Assembly: GCA_009617715.1 (NCBI GenBank)
Contig: VTFK01000343.1
Span: forward strand, 620,001 to 684,000
Direction of reading: 5' to 3'
Length of the DNA: 64,000 nucleotides
DNA from: Plectrocnemia conspersa
Taxonomy: Eukaryota > Arthropoda > Insecta > Trichoptera > Polycentropodidae
The notes beneath the pieces are model-generated. The model saw nothing but the letters and a program-made list of their open reading frames with translations. It ran no database searches and was not told the DNA's origin. Below, piece by piece: positions 11,530 to 25,769 of this stretch. Position numbers and translations under genes: made by a program. Within the stretch, counting starts at the first letter, position 1. Each line of letters starts with the position of its first letter.

Positions 11530-12480
11530 TTCATTTATTTATTTACCTAAATAAATTTAAGAGCATCATGAAATAAACAATACATTGTTTGCAATACACA
11601 CAAAAAATACAATACATAGTAAAATATCATAATATTAAAATTAAATTATAAGAAATGGACTAGCTCGTAGTTGCCATTGAATAAATTAAAGTGCAATGCC
11701 AGTATATTGAGGAGCCGGATGGCGACAGCTATAAGCGAGTCGGTAAGTGCGGACGTCCTGGCTCTAATGAGCATCAGAAGAAAACGCGATCGTGAATCTC
11801 AAAGACGTTTCGGAACCTAAAACTAGAACTCTTCAGCAGTTTGAAGAAATGCTAAGTGACCTACAATTTTCTGTCCGTATTTCAACGCTCCTAAAAGAAA
11901 GGCGCTGGCATATAATAACGGATAATAACCAAATATCCTCTTATTAATGTATCTCTAACTTTTCTGAACTTTTTTTATTAAGAGGGAGTAGTTTGTTATT
12001 CGTAGATTCTAGAATACTGCGAACTAAAATATAATAGAGAACGCAAATAACTGACTGATTGGCAAAGTGAAACCCGTACCTCATAACAAAGCAGATTTAT
12101 TGCAAACGTCGTTTACATGTAGAGAGAATTTCGACTTGCTCTCAAAAAATTTTTTTTGTTGAAGTTTTTCTTGCGATATTTTATTTAGGAATAATCTGAT
12201 CAAACGGGATCAATAAAACGCCAATTTTAAAATTGAATTTGAGGAACACCCGAAGGGTTGAAATATTATTTTTACAATCATCCGACATAAAATAGAAACT
12301 GTCTATGGTTGCCCAAATAACTTGAGAATAACCGAGTTAAATCATCCGAACAACCGAGGTCCAACATTTTTTTTAATAATAACCTATGTCGAAGGCCTTC
12401 TCAAAATCCATAAATGCAACGTTTATTTGAATTTCCGCATCAAGAGATTAATAACATATGTCTCTAATAAAAATCAGACT
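11530..12480 (-). mobile_element. Decayed non-LTR retrotransposon (LINE, Jockey/CR1-like) fragment
   Basis: On the minus strand, pieces of a reverse transcriptase can be read in several frames. DFEKAFD near 12,380-12,410 corresponds to the A-box motif of LINE reverse transcriptases. A FSSYLGNHRQFLFYV stretch near 12,290-12,350 and a SGVPQ piece near 12,240-12,260 follow, in the family's order. Stops and frameshifts are frequent, so it cannot be functional. An ATTTATTTATTTACC-type tail at the low-coordinate end (about 11,535) may be the 3' end. The clade assignment is tentative. Confidence 0.55.
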
Positions 12481-12639
12481 GAGTCAATGTGTTTATGTGC
12501 AAAGTTTTTATCAACCTTTTATATAATATAATAATATACAAAATATATATACACCTGAATACAAATAATAAAAATTAGATTTCTTAGCTTTTTATTTATT
12601 AAATAATATAGGCGTTAGCCCAATTCATTACGGTGTTAA

Positions 12640-12960
12640 AATTATTACCAACTACTAAGTGGTGAGACATCTTCTGAAATCAAAGTAAATCAGTGACATC
12701 AATTTTATTTTTTATAAACTAGTATTACACCTTACAATCAATTTATCACTCTGCGCGAGCTACCTCGATTTTATTTAATTATTCATCACGATATTCATCC
12801 TCGTTTTTAGGAAAATCTGTGATAATCAATCGGAATTATTATACAATTAAATATTATAATAACCACTAATTTCGATCTTCCAGACACGATTGAAATTTAA
12901 AAACAGTAAGATCCATATGATATTTAAACTCAGGTTTTTCCAAGTATTAGTTACTAGTCT
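12640..12960 (+). repeat. Dispersed repeat family R2, copy 1
   Basis: It aligns by eye with 44,640-44,870. Shared blocks include AATCAGTGA, TTATTT-rich spacers, GGAAAATCT, AATAACCACTAATTTCGAT and CCAGACAC. It is non-coding and moderately diverged. Confidence 0.5.
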
Positions 12961-13039
12961 TTGGCAAAATTTCTTGAATGAATAGATGCTAATAAATCCT
13001 GAATAATGTTATTAGCCATTAATAGTGTCAATTATATTC

Positions 13040-13520
13040 AATCATTAATAGTGAACCGCAAAGATAGCTAGCGTCGTTATAACGAACAAATTCGGTCGCT
13101 TTTGATGCCATTTCGTAGCCGAGTACTCTCAGAGGCCACTCAAGCATGTTCCACGTCAGATTTAATGCTTCCACTGCGGCTAAACAGTGGATTTATTCAT
13201 TTTTTTCCATGTCGCCTGTTTTATGTGCGTGCACAGAATATGCATAGAAACATAAAATTAACGCACGCAATATCTTCATTTGCGTGAAGCGGTGGACTTT
13301 CGCACTGTCGAGGGGAACTGTGTGTTGTAACAATTCGACGGATGGACTTTTCTTGTTACCGAGGCTGCGAGACGAAGGCCATGACGATTAGGAAACCAAT
13401 GAATCACGGTTGTCGTACTACCACTACGCCTGTTGACTAGATATGTATCTTTGCACGAACAAAAAGTAATAATAACCATCATTGAATTTGATGATGATAT
13501 TTTTTGCAATAACGAGTGAT
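13040..13520. other. GC-richer non-coding island
   Basis: A complex block of about 480 bp with short frames on both strands and no domain. It contains a small hairpin (CCACTG at 13171-13176 with CAGTGG at 13185-13190) and a Hox-like ATAAAATTA motif near 13,250. Candidate enhancer. Confidence 0.4.
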
Positions 13521-13539
13521 TGACATTCTAAGAAAAAAA

Positions 13540-16500
13540 TACATTGTGATAAATTTAACTTTGCGAAAATTTGTCAATGCGCCTTGAAAATAGCATAAAT
13601 AAATTGTGTGTACAAGGTTATACGGAGACATAAATTAAATTTTAGGTCACAAAAACATCAGTTTTTTAAAGTAAAATTGAAAATATTTTTAAGCACCCCC
13701 AAATATCGCGATTTACATATTCATATAGTTGTTCTTACATTTTTTTAAGTGTTCTCTATAAAAATACTAGACTTCAAAGACATATCTTCGTACCAATTTT
13801 GTGAGAAATTATTTTTTTTTCTTAAAAATTTGTCAAGTGTTTCTAGATCTTTTGTGAATTGTATTTAAATTACTCTACCCTTATTTTTACATAAACTATT
13901 GAATAAAAGACATGTAGTTGTATCCTTTTACAATTTTTGAAAAATAATTTATTAATGCAATGCTGTTATATCAGTGCAATAAGATAAGACGCACCTTTAC
14001 TGTTAATATATTGTAAGATTTTTAAATGAAAGGTCGTAGGACCTAAATGAACTTTTTGGTTAATTTATATAATAAACAGACAGATCTGCATGTAACTGAT
14101 AAAGTAAGTCGCGAGTAAAAAATAATTATATAGTTGTTTTTCCCCTAGAGATCGACAAATATGTTAGTTTTATAATATTATTATACATATTTTTTTTTCA
14201 AAACCAAGTATCTAAATTAATAAATTAGTAGTATTCTCATATTTTAATAAAATTGGTCGGATTTTAAAAATATGTGTTTCTTTATAAAATACAACAATAT
14301 TTGATCAGATCATACAAAAATATTTAAAGTTTGCTTATTTATTTTTTAAATAAATTGTGTAATAAAATTATACACAAAATTTATACTAAATAAATATATT
14401 TATAATAAAAATATTATTAGTATTTACTAAAATATTTTTTGTGCAATAAACTACTAAAATATATTTTTGTATGATTTATTGTATTGCATAATTAATTATA
14501 AAACACTATAAATCCGTATTTTACTTTATATTTTGTGGATTTTAATTTGTCCTTAAAATATATTTTAAAGCATTAAAATGTTCAATATAACACTATGATT
14601 AAAAAAAATTACGTTATATATATATCGCAATGAAATAAGATTTTTCCCTTTAAAAGCTTAAAACAAATATAAATTTGCTACATTTTTTCTGTCTTAATTT
14701 TGCATTTTACTTTAAAACTTTTAAATATGCATAATATAGCAATAAAATAGGACATTTAAGAAATAATTTCTTAAACAGATGTCCAATTATCTTAAAACAA
14801 AATATATGAGTTATTCTGATTTTATATAAGCTAATTAATATGTTTATTTAGAATGCTTTATATATATATATAAAAAAAAAATAGAGTAAAATTAAAATTG
14901 CCCCAAATTTTAAAGCACATAAAAATATTTTGCTTAAGAAATAAAATAAAAATGTATATTCGGTTTTCTTTCAATAATTCATTATTTTTAACGTAGTATT
15001 TATTTATATTATATATAAACTAAATTTATACATAAATATATTATTTGTAGTTTATTTTAGAAGCCATAAAATTATTCTTTAAATAATATTATTCCTATTA
15101 TAGTGATTTAAAAATTATTTATATACAATCTTTCTTTTAGAAATATTTTTTTTAAATATAATGATACGAAGATCATAAATAAATGTTTAGTATTTTTTTA
15201 ATTAGATTATAAGGTATGTATATATTTTTAAATGATTATAAAGCTTAAATATATTATCATAACATCTAAAAGTTAAGAGCTATTATCCCACCCTATAAAA
15301 CACATGTCCCATACTTAATTGTAAGTACACTTTTAAAGAATATTACACGAAATTATTAAATTTTCATAGGCAATAAATCTTATCTGGCCTTATCACACGT
15401 GCATTAATTTACATATGAGTGCGTAATTATAACGCGAGCACAAGAAAACTCACTTAATTACGATATTATCCGAATATATAACGAGTTATCTGTTTAATAT
15501 GCATGTGCCGTCTTAGACACACGACGGCTAAGTATACGTTTTAGACGAAAAAGAGCACACCCGATGGAAGCTCATGCATATTACACCAAATAGATAAATA
15601 TGCATCGTTTTGTCTTTGGAAAAGCGCAGGTAGATATACGCCAATGTCACCGTACGTTCAAGATCGTGAAACGTTATAATTATAAAACGGTGACTATCAA
15701 GTATTCCCACGCCGGTAATGGAAAAACTGGTTGTCGGCATATCGAACTATCCTTTTTATGCATTTTAAATAAAGCTTGTACGCGGCTGGAAAAAATATAG
15801 TGCTGTGGAAATTCGATAGATAAAAAATATTAATACAAATAAATCTTAATGCATTTATATCATACAATCCGACGATTCGCGCTCGTTGATCGCATTTGAA
15901 ATAGAACTAACAATATAAAAAAAACGTGTTATGGTAATAGTAAATCATAGAATAAATTATTTATGCACTACGTAATATCTAATGTTAATCATGATTTGCA
16001 TACAGCTTATAATGTATGTGTGTTTATAATACAAAAGATGTACCCGTTACTGAATTATATTTTCTCAGAAATTTATAACAGAATAGTCATTAATACACAG
16101 TGGCAAACTAAAAATATTTTATAAAAATAATTTTTATCAAATTTAATATTATATAAGACGAAATAATTTTAAGGAAAAACCTAATTATCCAAATTTTCAG
16201 ATTAAGAAATTAATCAGTTTAATATGTTACAATCATAAATTAGCAGTATCTTATTGACGCGATACAAAATTAATTTATATTGCCAATTAATTGCGAAGCA
16301 GCATGCAAAAAGTGCATATTTTAACATATATATTATTTTATTCAACCTGTTTTACAGAGAAGCCTGTAAAACGCACAATAAATTCTATCTGGGTGTAAAA
16401 TTCATGTTCTATTTTTAATATATGTATATACTATTATTTATTTTATACAATATTCATTTACATAGGTACGTACTATGCACTTACATACAGACATGAATTT

Positions 16501-18590
16501 TATTATATAAAAAATATATATTTTATGCGCTGGTCATTTCCTGTGTCAACATATTTCACATATTCCTGAGCACAATCAAAACGACATTAATGTTTAATGA
16601 CATTTTTTGTTACATCAAACAATCGCACATGAAAAAGCGTGTGAAAACGTCATAGAACGTCTAAAAAGTATACAGAAAATATCAATGTTTTATATGGACA
16701 AAAAAATATGTAATAAAATAAATTTCCTAAAAGCTTTTTACAGCTTATTATTTAAACTAATACTTTACTTAATTATTTAGAAAGCAATAAATTATTCCTT
16801 CAACTTTATATTAGCATGTTCAATTGTGAAATGTTTTTTTGTATTTATTTTTAATTAAAGAAATATTATTATTAGTAATGAATTTAACTAAAATCTAGTT
16901 TGTATTATATTGTATATATACATATTATTATTATTTTGTCACATTTTTAATTGTAATTATCTGCTCTTTGATAATAAGTTAATCCCACATAAAAAACCTT
17001 TTTGATAAGTATAAACTATATATTTTTTTATTTTATATTATTGATATTTAATCATGAATCTTTTTTTTGCATATGTATAGAAAACCTATTATATATATTT
17101 TGGGTTTGCCAATCGCTCAGCGGAAAATTATTTTTTGTCCTGCGTTCTGACCGCAAATGTTCACCAATGACAAAAACACAAAATCACATTCGTGCGTACA
17201 AAAAATCATGTCAATTTCAGTCATGACATGTGTGTGTATGTAATACACAAGAGAGCGAAGGATGTAATTACGTGCGAGGTTACAATATTAAAAAAATTGT
17301 CATCAAACTTGCACAATCACTTTTGTCAAAAACGTCGGCCATTGTCGCACTACACTGGGAATATTCAGTATTCCATTGTGAAGACACATTATATTTCATA
17401 CGCGATACTTCACTATACGCATTTTTTTCATAAAGCGCGAGCCAAGTAAACAAAACGCCGCTACAACAATCGACCACAAAGTGTATTAATACAATTTAAT
17501 TGGCGTATCACGTATAATTCAATGTGTGCTTTAATATTATATGAATATTTAATAGATGCAATATTAGAGCAAAAAATACAATCAACACGCTTGTTTGATT
17601 CACTGCCAAAACAGTTAATTATTCACCAAAACGTGTACGAAATTATATATAATACATATACTCAAATTTTAAATCGCTAGTTTCACATAAACGATTCTAG
17701 CAGAAAGCAGTTAAAATCAATTATTTAATTACGATGGAAAAAGAAGGGTGATCAATGATCCTTGTCGGTTGCGATCCATATGTGACGCTCAAAATATCAT
17801 AGATCATTTATTAACAATACAATAAAACTACATTTTATATTAATTGCTGCAGAGCTATTAAGCATACACTATCAATACAAATGTATTTATAAATTAAAAC
17901 TATCATTTCAATTAAATTTATAATACATATTAATCACGGTCATAAATCGAATTGTTAATCAATGCGATTGAATAGTATTATATTAAGTAAAATTGTATCA
18001 AATTCTAAATATACTAATCTCTTGACTCGCAAACTAACAATCGCACCGTTTAACCAAATTAATTGTTATAAATAAAACATGGCCGTAATTAAGCGTTCAG
18101 TCAAAGCGAGATGGCAAGATAATCGGCAATAATTGTACTCTAATTAAATTCTATTATTGTTTTTGTCGGTAAAATGCAATGAGAGCTTTGACTCTTTGTG
18201 TGTGCGCATTTTTTCACTAAGATATGTTTTATATGACAATATAGTATTTAAAGTTAAAAAAATTGAGTAAAAACATTTAGTATTTATTTGGAAATGAGCA
18301 AACTTGATGAATTTATTAGATCGACTACATCCGGTATAATACGACAAATATACACTCGTGCAATTATGCTAATAATAATTCATTAAATATTATGGTTGTT
18401 TATATTTTTTACTTTACCTCATCAGTTGTTTTTTGCGATACAAAATATTTACACATTGTGACAAATTCCGATGTTTTTTAATATAGAATTTTATCAATGA
18501 AATACCTATAGAATTTTATCAATGATTGTTTACTTCCTAAACAATCTTACACAAGAAAAAACTAAATTAACGCTACATATATCATTTATA
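13540..18590. other. Long AT-rich non-coding stretch
   Basis: No gene is supported. Frames up to about 85 codons occur near 17.2-17.5 kb but look random. Slightly richer blocks lie at about 15,490-15,780 and 17,100-17,480. A short direct repeat containing TATAGAATTTTATCAATGA lies at about 18,484-18,525. Confidence 0.45.
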
Positions 18591-18599
18591 TAAAATCAA

Positions 18600-21430
18600 C
18601 TATTTCAATGAATTTGATAATACTCGTAAAAAAAGCAAATACTTCTAATTATACACCGAAAAAATTTCAAAAGCGAGTTCACGAAAGTGTAATTTTTATT
18701 ATATTAATTCCTAAGAATAAAAATGAAGTTACACAACATTTATATACGAAGAAAACTGATTTTAAAGTCCATATATATCACCCTGTTTTAAAATTAATTT
18801 ATATAAAATCAGCTTCTTTTAAGAATTCAATAGGAACTAGTAAAAATCAAATTATTTTAACTATATGGCAAAAAATATTTATGGCGAAGTTTTTTATTGT
18901 TTCAATATGTAATTTCATAGTAAAAGGCGATATAAATTATAAATAATTTTGCAAAACGGTTACACATAAAAATATCTTATTTGTTACTTTGTCAATTTGT
19001 CGCAAAAAGTTGTTTTATTTCTTTAATAGTATTTTTAATAGTAAAATAATAAAAAACCGTTTACACAAAAAAATACTTTCGTAAACAAATTGATACCCTA
19101 TATTTATACACTACGACGGCTTATTTCAAAGCCAGAATATGTCACTTATGTTTTAAATTGTTTTTTGTATATGAGAGGTAATTATTTTATTTATATCGAA
19201 TAAACTATTAAGAGAAAATGGAACAATGTGTCATTTTTGTAATAATATATGAAATAAAAAATAATATTGCACTCCGATTAAAATTAAAATAAATGCATAT
19301 GAAAAATCGTTTCAGAATTAATTCATATTTATCGAATATTATAAGGAATTGTACTGATTTTAATAATAAATAAATAATTTTGATTATATGGCAAACTATA
19401 CAGTGTCATTTTTGTGTTACATCATATAGGATGTTGGTTTGTTTTAAAACTCACATTTGTCATCCGGTTCTAAAATTTATCTATATATTGTAAAAAATAG
19501 CTATTTTAGCTAAATAAACAATTAAAATAAATAATAAAATCGACTCTATTAAAAAATGTGATAAAAAAAAAATGTTTTTACATGGCGAATAAAATATAAG
19601 GGACGAATTCAATAAGATGTCATATTTTATATTTTATAAAATTTCGTTATACATAAAAATTAATACTCAAAAAAATATTTTATTCTTATAGCAAATGTCA
19701 TCCTATTTCAACATTTATATGTATAAAATATTTCATAGAATTCGAGTAGTTAAATAAAATCAAATAATTTTATTCGCATGGCAAAAAATATGTAAAACGA
19801 ACTCAATAATGTGTATTTTGTATTAGTTAATGAAATTCATGATTTTCCAAAATTATCACTACACATAAAAAATAATAATGAAGGAAAATATTTTAGATAG
19901 TACGTTATTTTATTTTAAACCACACATATGGCACTCTGTTTCAAAATTGATCTATATAAAATTAAATCTTTCGGAGAATCAAACAGTAGTTAAAGAAAAG
20001 TACATTATTTTATTTATATGGTAAAAAAATATAAAGGACAAACTCAATAATGTGTCATTTTTATAATATATCATAAAAATTTTGTTACACAAAAAAAATA
20101 ATATTCAAGAAAAAAAAAATGATATAGGACGTTGGTTTATTGCAAGCCTATATATTTCACTCTGTTTCAATATTTATCTATATAAAATTGTCTCATTCAG
20201 AGAATTAGATAGTTCTTAAATAAAAACAAATTATTTAACTTAAATAACAAACTCAATAGAGTGCTATTTTTATATTATATCATAAAAATAATGTTTAAAT
20301 ATCGTTACACATAAAAAATAGTGCTCAAGAAAAATCTTTTATATAGGTCGTTGGTTTATTGGAAGCCTCACTCATGTCACCCTGTTTCAAAATTTATCAG
20401 TATAAAATCGAATCCTGCAAATAATTCAACAGTAGTTAATTATAAGCTAATTATTTTATTCACATAGCAAAAAAATAAGAAAGACGAACTCAATTAGGTG
20501 CATTTTTATAATAGCTCATAAAAATATTCCTTAAATATCGCTACACATAAAAAATATTACAGACGAAAATCTTTTAGATAGGACGTTATTTTATTTCAAT
20601 ATAAAATCTATTCTTTAGAAGAATCATACAGTATTTAATGAAAAGTACATGTTTTATTTATATGCCTAATACATACAAAAGGTGTCATTTTTTATTAGTC
20701 CATATAAATATTTTTTACACTTAAAAAAGAATACTAAAGAAAAATCTTTTATATAGGACGTTGGTTTATATTAAGTCTTACATTTGCCACCCTGTCTCGA
20801 AATGTATATATAATATATAAAATCGACTCTTTCGGAAAATTCGACAGTAGTTAAATATTTTTTTATTAATATAACGAGCTTAATTATATGTCATTTTTAT
20901 TATATCATAAAAATATTCTATAAATAGCGTTACACATAAAAAAATACTGCTCAAGAAAATATTTTATATAGGACATTGCTCTATTTTAAACCTCACATTT
21001 GCCACCCTGTTTTAATATTTATCTTTATTAAATCGACCCTTTCGGAGAATTAGACAGTAGTTTAATAAATGTACAATATTTTATTTATGTGGTGAAAAAA
21101 TATGAATTCAATAAGGTGGTATTTTTTATTACTTTCAATATTTATCTATATAAAATCAACTCTTTTATATAAGACGGCGGCTTATTTAAAAGCCCAAATA
21201 TGTCACTTTGTTTAAAAATATATTTAGATTAAATGGAGTATTTCGAAGCATTCGACGGTATGAAAGCAAATTATTTTATTTAAATGGCGAAGACAAACTC
21301 AATAAGGTATCATTTGTGTATTATTTCTTATATGAGATGTCGGTTTATTCAAAGCCCAAATAAGTCACATGGTTTCAAAATTATTTTATATAAATGAAGC
21401 AAAATATTTTAATTATATAGCCGCGAACTT
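18600..21430. repeat. Tandem array A, about twelve diverged copies of a unit of roughly 220 bp
   Basis: The unit contains, in order, ATAGGACGTTGGTTTATT, a CACCCTGTTTCAAAATTTAT block, TATAAAATCGACTCTTTCGG, GACAGTAGTTAAAT, TTATTTATATGGCAAAAAAA, CTCAATAAGGTGTCATTTTT and CGTTACACATAAAAAA. The CACYCTGTTT anchor falls at 19932, 20158, 20378, 20788 and 21003, giving spacings of 226, 220, 410 (two units, one lacking the anchor) and 215. Weaker copies lie near 18,779, 19,140, 19,460, 19,690, 21,200 and 21,370. Divergence is greatest at both ends, as expected for an old satellite-type array. No reading frame is conserved between copies. Confidence 0.85.
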
Positions 21431-22119
21431 AAAAAAGTATTTTTTTAATATTTTACCTCAAAACTTAAGGCGTAGGTACTGTATGGAAATCGAAACATAG
21501 TCTTCATATTCAACCACTCAAATTCTAAATGGTAAATTATTTTGAAATGTACATTTTTTGAGTTCGTCCATAATATTCCGAACAACTTTAGAATCACATA
21601 TGGACCTAGATTTTCCTAATATCAGGAATGAATATAGTAATGATTAATTTAAACCGATCTAACTCGTACATATTAAGTTCCTATTAAAAATTCTCGAATA
21701 ATGAGCTATTTCATCTCATACAGATAATTGGTAATTTATTATAATTAGCACATTTATCAATAAAGAGTATCGATTTGCTAAAATATAAAACATATTAGAT
21801 GGCAAAAATGACATAGGAAAAATGTAATTATTATTTTTTAGTCATATTCTTAATAGTGACGAATGTGAATTAAAAAAAAATAACTTACACGATTTTTAAT
21901 CTAAGCACAATATCACGTCGTCCTACACACAATCGTCGCACCGACACCGCACGTACCTTATTGTTTATGGAATCCGCCACCGCAATGCAATACTCGTTCA
22001 ATCCTTGTGCGTTCGATTTTTTGTTTCAATTCAATTGTCGTTCAACTACACTGTTGTTTATTCGCACACAAGATATCACACAGCACACTGAATCACCAGA
22101 CGACGACGGAAAAGAAACA

Positions 22120-22570
22120 ACTAGAACCGTGCGTATGTAGATATACGATAAACATGCAGCAAGCAGTCAGCGATCGCGCAATCGCCGGAGCATCGCCGGC
22201 CGCCGCGACACGACCTGCGCGCCGACCACTTAAACACTTAATGACCGGGTTGCGCGGCCACACCGACGCGCAGCGCCGCCGCCATTCTATCCCTCCTCTG
22301 ATTGGAGCGCGCGCGACAAGCTACGCCCAACTAGCGCGTGATTGGTCCGCAACACCCCCGGCCGCAGGCCTTCGGGCAGGCGCGGAGCGACGCCATTGGC
22401 GCACCCTTCCCTCCCCTCCGCCCCGCGCTTCGCCGCTCCGATGCGGAGCGACACACTGCAGCTCCGAAGCGAGTGCCGAAAAACGCAACTTGCGAGCTCC
22501 GTTTCGTGGTGTGGTTTTCCATTGTGCTTGTGCGTTATGACAGCGCAGTCTGTGCAAAGGGGGTGTTGGT
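22120..22570. promoter_or_regulatory. GC-rich promoter-like island with CCAAT boxes
   Basis: This is the strongest CpG-rich block in the intergenic region. CCAAT boxes (ATTGG on the plus strand) lie at 22301-22305, 22341-22345 and 22395-22399. A GCCGCCGCCATTCTATCCC stretch near 22,274-22,292 resembles a YY1/Pho site, and CGATCGCGCAATCGCC lies near 22,170. No TATA box is seen. Long open frames on both strands begin at non-ATG codons or lack any domain, and are expected from the low AT content. It could be a distal Dll promoter, giving a 5' untranslated intron of about 15.5 kb, or the promoter of a non-coding RNA. Confidence 0.5.
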
Positions 22571-23439
22571 GTATTACGTATTAAATTTCATACTAGAATT
22601 TCCACTTGAAATAAAAAATGCCAAAAAAAATCGAAAGTTATACTATCTCTGTGCATATTTACTATATTTCATATATGAATCTTATCAGATTTATTTTAAA
22701 CAGATCGATACAAATTATTTAATATTAATTGAAAGCGCGATGGTGGTGCCATAAGGTATGTTATAATTCTCGAATCCTTCACAAACCAAAATTTTATATT
22801 TTTTGCCTTATTGGACTAAATCTCATTATAAATAATTTAAAACATCTTGTTTATTATCAAGATATAAACAATTCATAAGTAAGTATATTTACCTTCAACG
22901 CTTTCGCCATTGTATATATATTTCAAGTGGAAAACTTAAGCAATCCTTAATATAAGTCAAGTTAAACATTGTGCTCTTAATACAATATTTTTACATATAA
23001 TAATAATAACATTGCTCATTTAAATAAATAATCACTTGTGTTTATTATTTTATATAAACCCTTAATAATTTAAATAAACTAAGATAGTATTTAAATTAAA
23101 TTAATAAATAACAATAAGCTGAAAGTGTAGAATATATAAATGTATGTACACAAAACTGTGCGACGCTAGTGAAAATTGGAGCGCGTGGCTTTGAGGAAAA
23201 GTCATGGAATATTTATTTTGTTACGTTAATAACTTAAATATTATTAGTTTTTAAATATTTCATATGTTTTAAAAATAAATTTAAAATACTACTCGTTAAA
23301 AAAAAATATAAAAAAATTGATTAACACTTCATACATTTTTTAAATTTTTTTCATTACTGGAATTATTATATCTTTTTTATTTTTTATATAATGAACTTAG
23401 CTGAGATATTTACAAAGTTTGATATATATTCAATTAAAC

Positions 23440-25760
23440 TGTGGTAATTGTTGCGCCCATCAAAAGTGTTTTAGAATTACTACATAAGACTGAAATAGGT
23501 AGTATTTCATTATAAATTAAATAAAACAAATATGTATTTAACAAAATCTAAAGCAAAAACTGCATTAATAAGATATATTTTATGTTTTTAATATATTTTT
23601 ATGATAAGGTTAAAAAATGTATTGCCGCATTTTAAAACAAAGTAATGGATCAGATTAGCTAATAAATTATATCCAGGTATTAAGAAGATTTTAGGAGTTT
23701 GATATGAATCTAATTAAAACTGCGGCTGTCATAAGTAGTATTTTAATATAAATTACATAGAATACATATATATGTATTTTTAGTTCTTAAAAATGCCATA
23801 AACTATATTTCATGGTAAAGTTTAAATTTTCTTTTGAATTGCCGTCATTTTAAAATAACATATTGGATCAGATTAGCTAATAAACTAATCTTAGGTAATA
23901 AAATGATCAATTTTTAATGAGAGTTTATTATAATTTTCTGCGACAGTACCTCAAAAATGTTTTGAATTTGCGACATAAGACCCTCTAAATTGCATTTTTA
24001 TGAAATAGAATAAAACAAAGATGCATTAAAAATGATTATAGCAAAAACCGAAAAAAATGAAAAGTATTTTTATTTTGGTTAAGCTTTGAGAAAAAAGGTT
24101 AAAAATTATTTTATAGCATTATGATATGAAATACTATTTTTTGCAAAGATTTTATTTTTACAGTAGCTATCTTGTCCTCAAAAACAATAGGCGTTTTAAA
24201 ATTGCGACATGCGTCTTTATTTTTACATTTTTGCTATAATATATACAACGAAAATGCATTTAAAAATTTTATCCCAGAAAAAGCCGCATTCTAGTTTCAG
24301 TTTATAACTATGCTATATTTTTTTAAAACTTTTCCATTTCTCTCGAAGCTTTTTCATGGTTAAATTTTTTTTGTCTAACCGCCATTTTGATTTAATGAAC
24401 TTCTTATTCAGGACATTTATAAGATAATTTTTCAAAAATATTTAATCCTGTTCTGTAAAACAAACACCCTATTAGAATTGCAGCATGAATATACTAAAGA
24501 TGTATTAAAAATATCCTCTTGGCAAATGTCGCAAAAATCATAATAATTTGACGTTTAAAAATATTTTATAGTATTAGAGATTTATTTTTAAAATATACTA
24601 CATTTCTTATAAACAGATTTATAATTATTTTTATTAATATATTAAACAATGTGTTAAATTAAAGTAATTTATATGATATTTATAAGCCAATATAATTATA
24701 TATATGAAAACCTCTGCAATTTTATAGCAATTCAATAATATGTATCAAAAGAAAATTAAGCTAAAATCAGGTACTATTTAAATATGAAAATTAAAGTATT
24801 TTGTAGTTTAAATATGTACTATAAAATATTTTTAAGACCTCTATGGTTTTTTGACTAAGTAACAATTATTTTTTTATTATCTGCCAATTTAAAACAAGAT
24901 GCCAAATAAGACTAGTATAATAATTAAACTGAGATATTTATAAAATATTTTTTTCAGAAGAGAATACAGGAAATTTAATTAAAACTGCATCGGTTATTGT
25001 ACAAAAAGTGCTATGAATTTGCGACATAAGACTATAAAATAGTTAGTATTTTAATAAAATTATAATACATCAAAGATATAACAATAAAAAATTACTCCCA
25101 GCAAAAGCCACAATTAGATAAATTGTACATCTAAATATATGTAAACGTATTTTATTTTTGGTTTATAAATAATCTATAAAATATTTTTAAAACCTTCACC
25201 CTTTTTTATTATTTTTTTTAACTACATTACATTTTTTAAAAGACTTAGCTGAGATATACATATATGTACATAAAAGCAATTTTACAAAAAAGATTAATGT
25301 CAATCTGATTAACATGATTATTTTACAGATATTTTGTATTTGGTAAATGAGATCATCTGCAATATGTAATATTTTTATATAAAAATATTATAACCAAGAT
25401 AAATTATAAAAGAAAAAATATATAAAACTGTAATATTAAATATATAAATATGCTATAAATATAAGTTAAACATTTGCTTTATTTGTAAATAAATTATTAC
25501 TAGAGTTTATAATAAAAGAAAAGTATAAATCTGATCCTTAAAACCGTTATATCCTATAAATACAAAGATAAAAATACTGATTGATGCTGGTTTTGAATAA
25601 TGTTAATGTAATAGAAACTGTATTTTGGAATTGCGTAATTTCATCGCAATCTAACAAAACAAAGATAAATTTTAAATAAGTTTCACTTATTTTTTAAAGT
25701 AGAATAAAATATGTTATCAAATCCATCATGAAGTAAATGATTTATGCTTCTTTTAATCAA
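23440..25760. repeat. Tandem array B, diverged units of about 240-280 bp
   Basis: A GAATTTGCGACATAAGAC-type anchor recurs near 23,478, 23,724, 23,965, 24,197, 24,478, 25,012 and 25,630. It is accompanied by AAAACAAAGATGCATTAAAAA, AGCAAAAACYG and GGATCAGATTAGCTAATAAA blocks. Units are more diverged than in array A and unrelated to it by eye. Non-coding. Confidence 0.75.
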
Positions 25761-25769
25761 GTAGTTTAA

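Noticed and set aside
22007..22540. 177-codon frame on the plus strand across the GC-rich island
   Set aside because: It starts at a GTG, not ATG, has no domain, and overlaps equally long frames in other registers, as expected in CpG-rich DNA.
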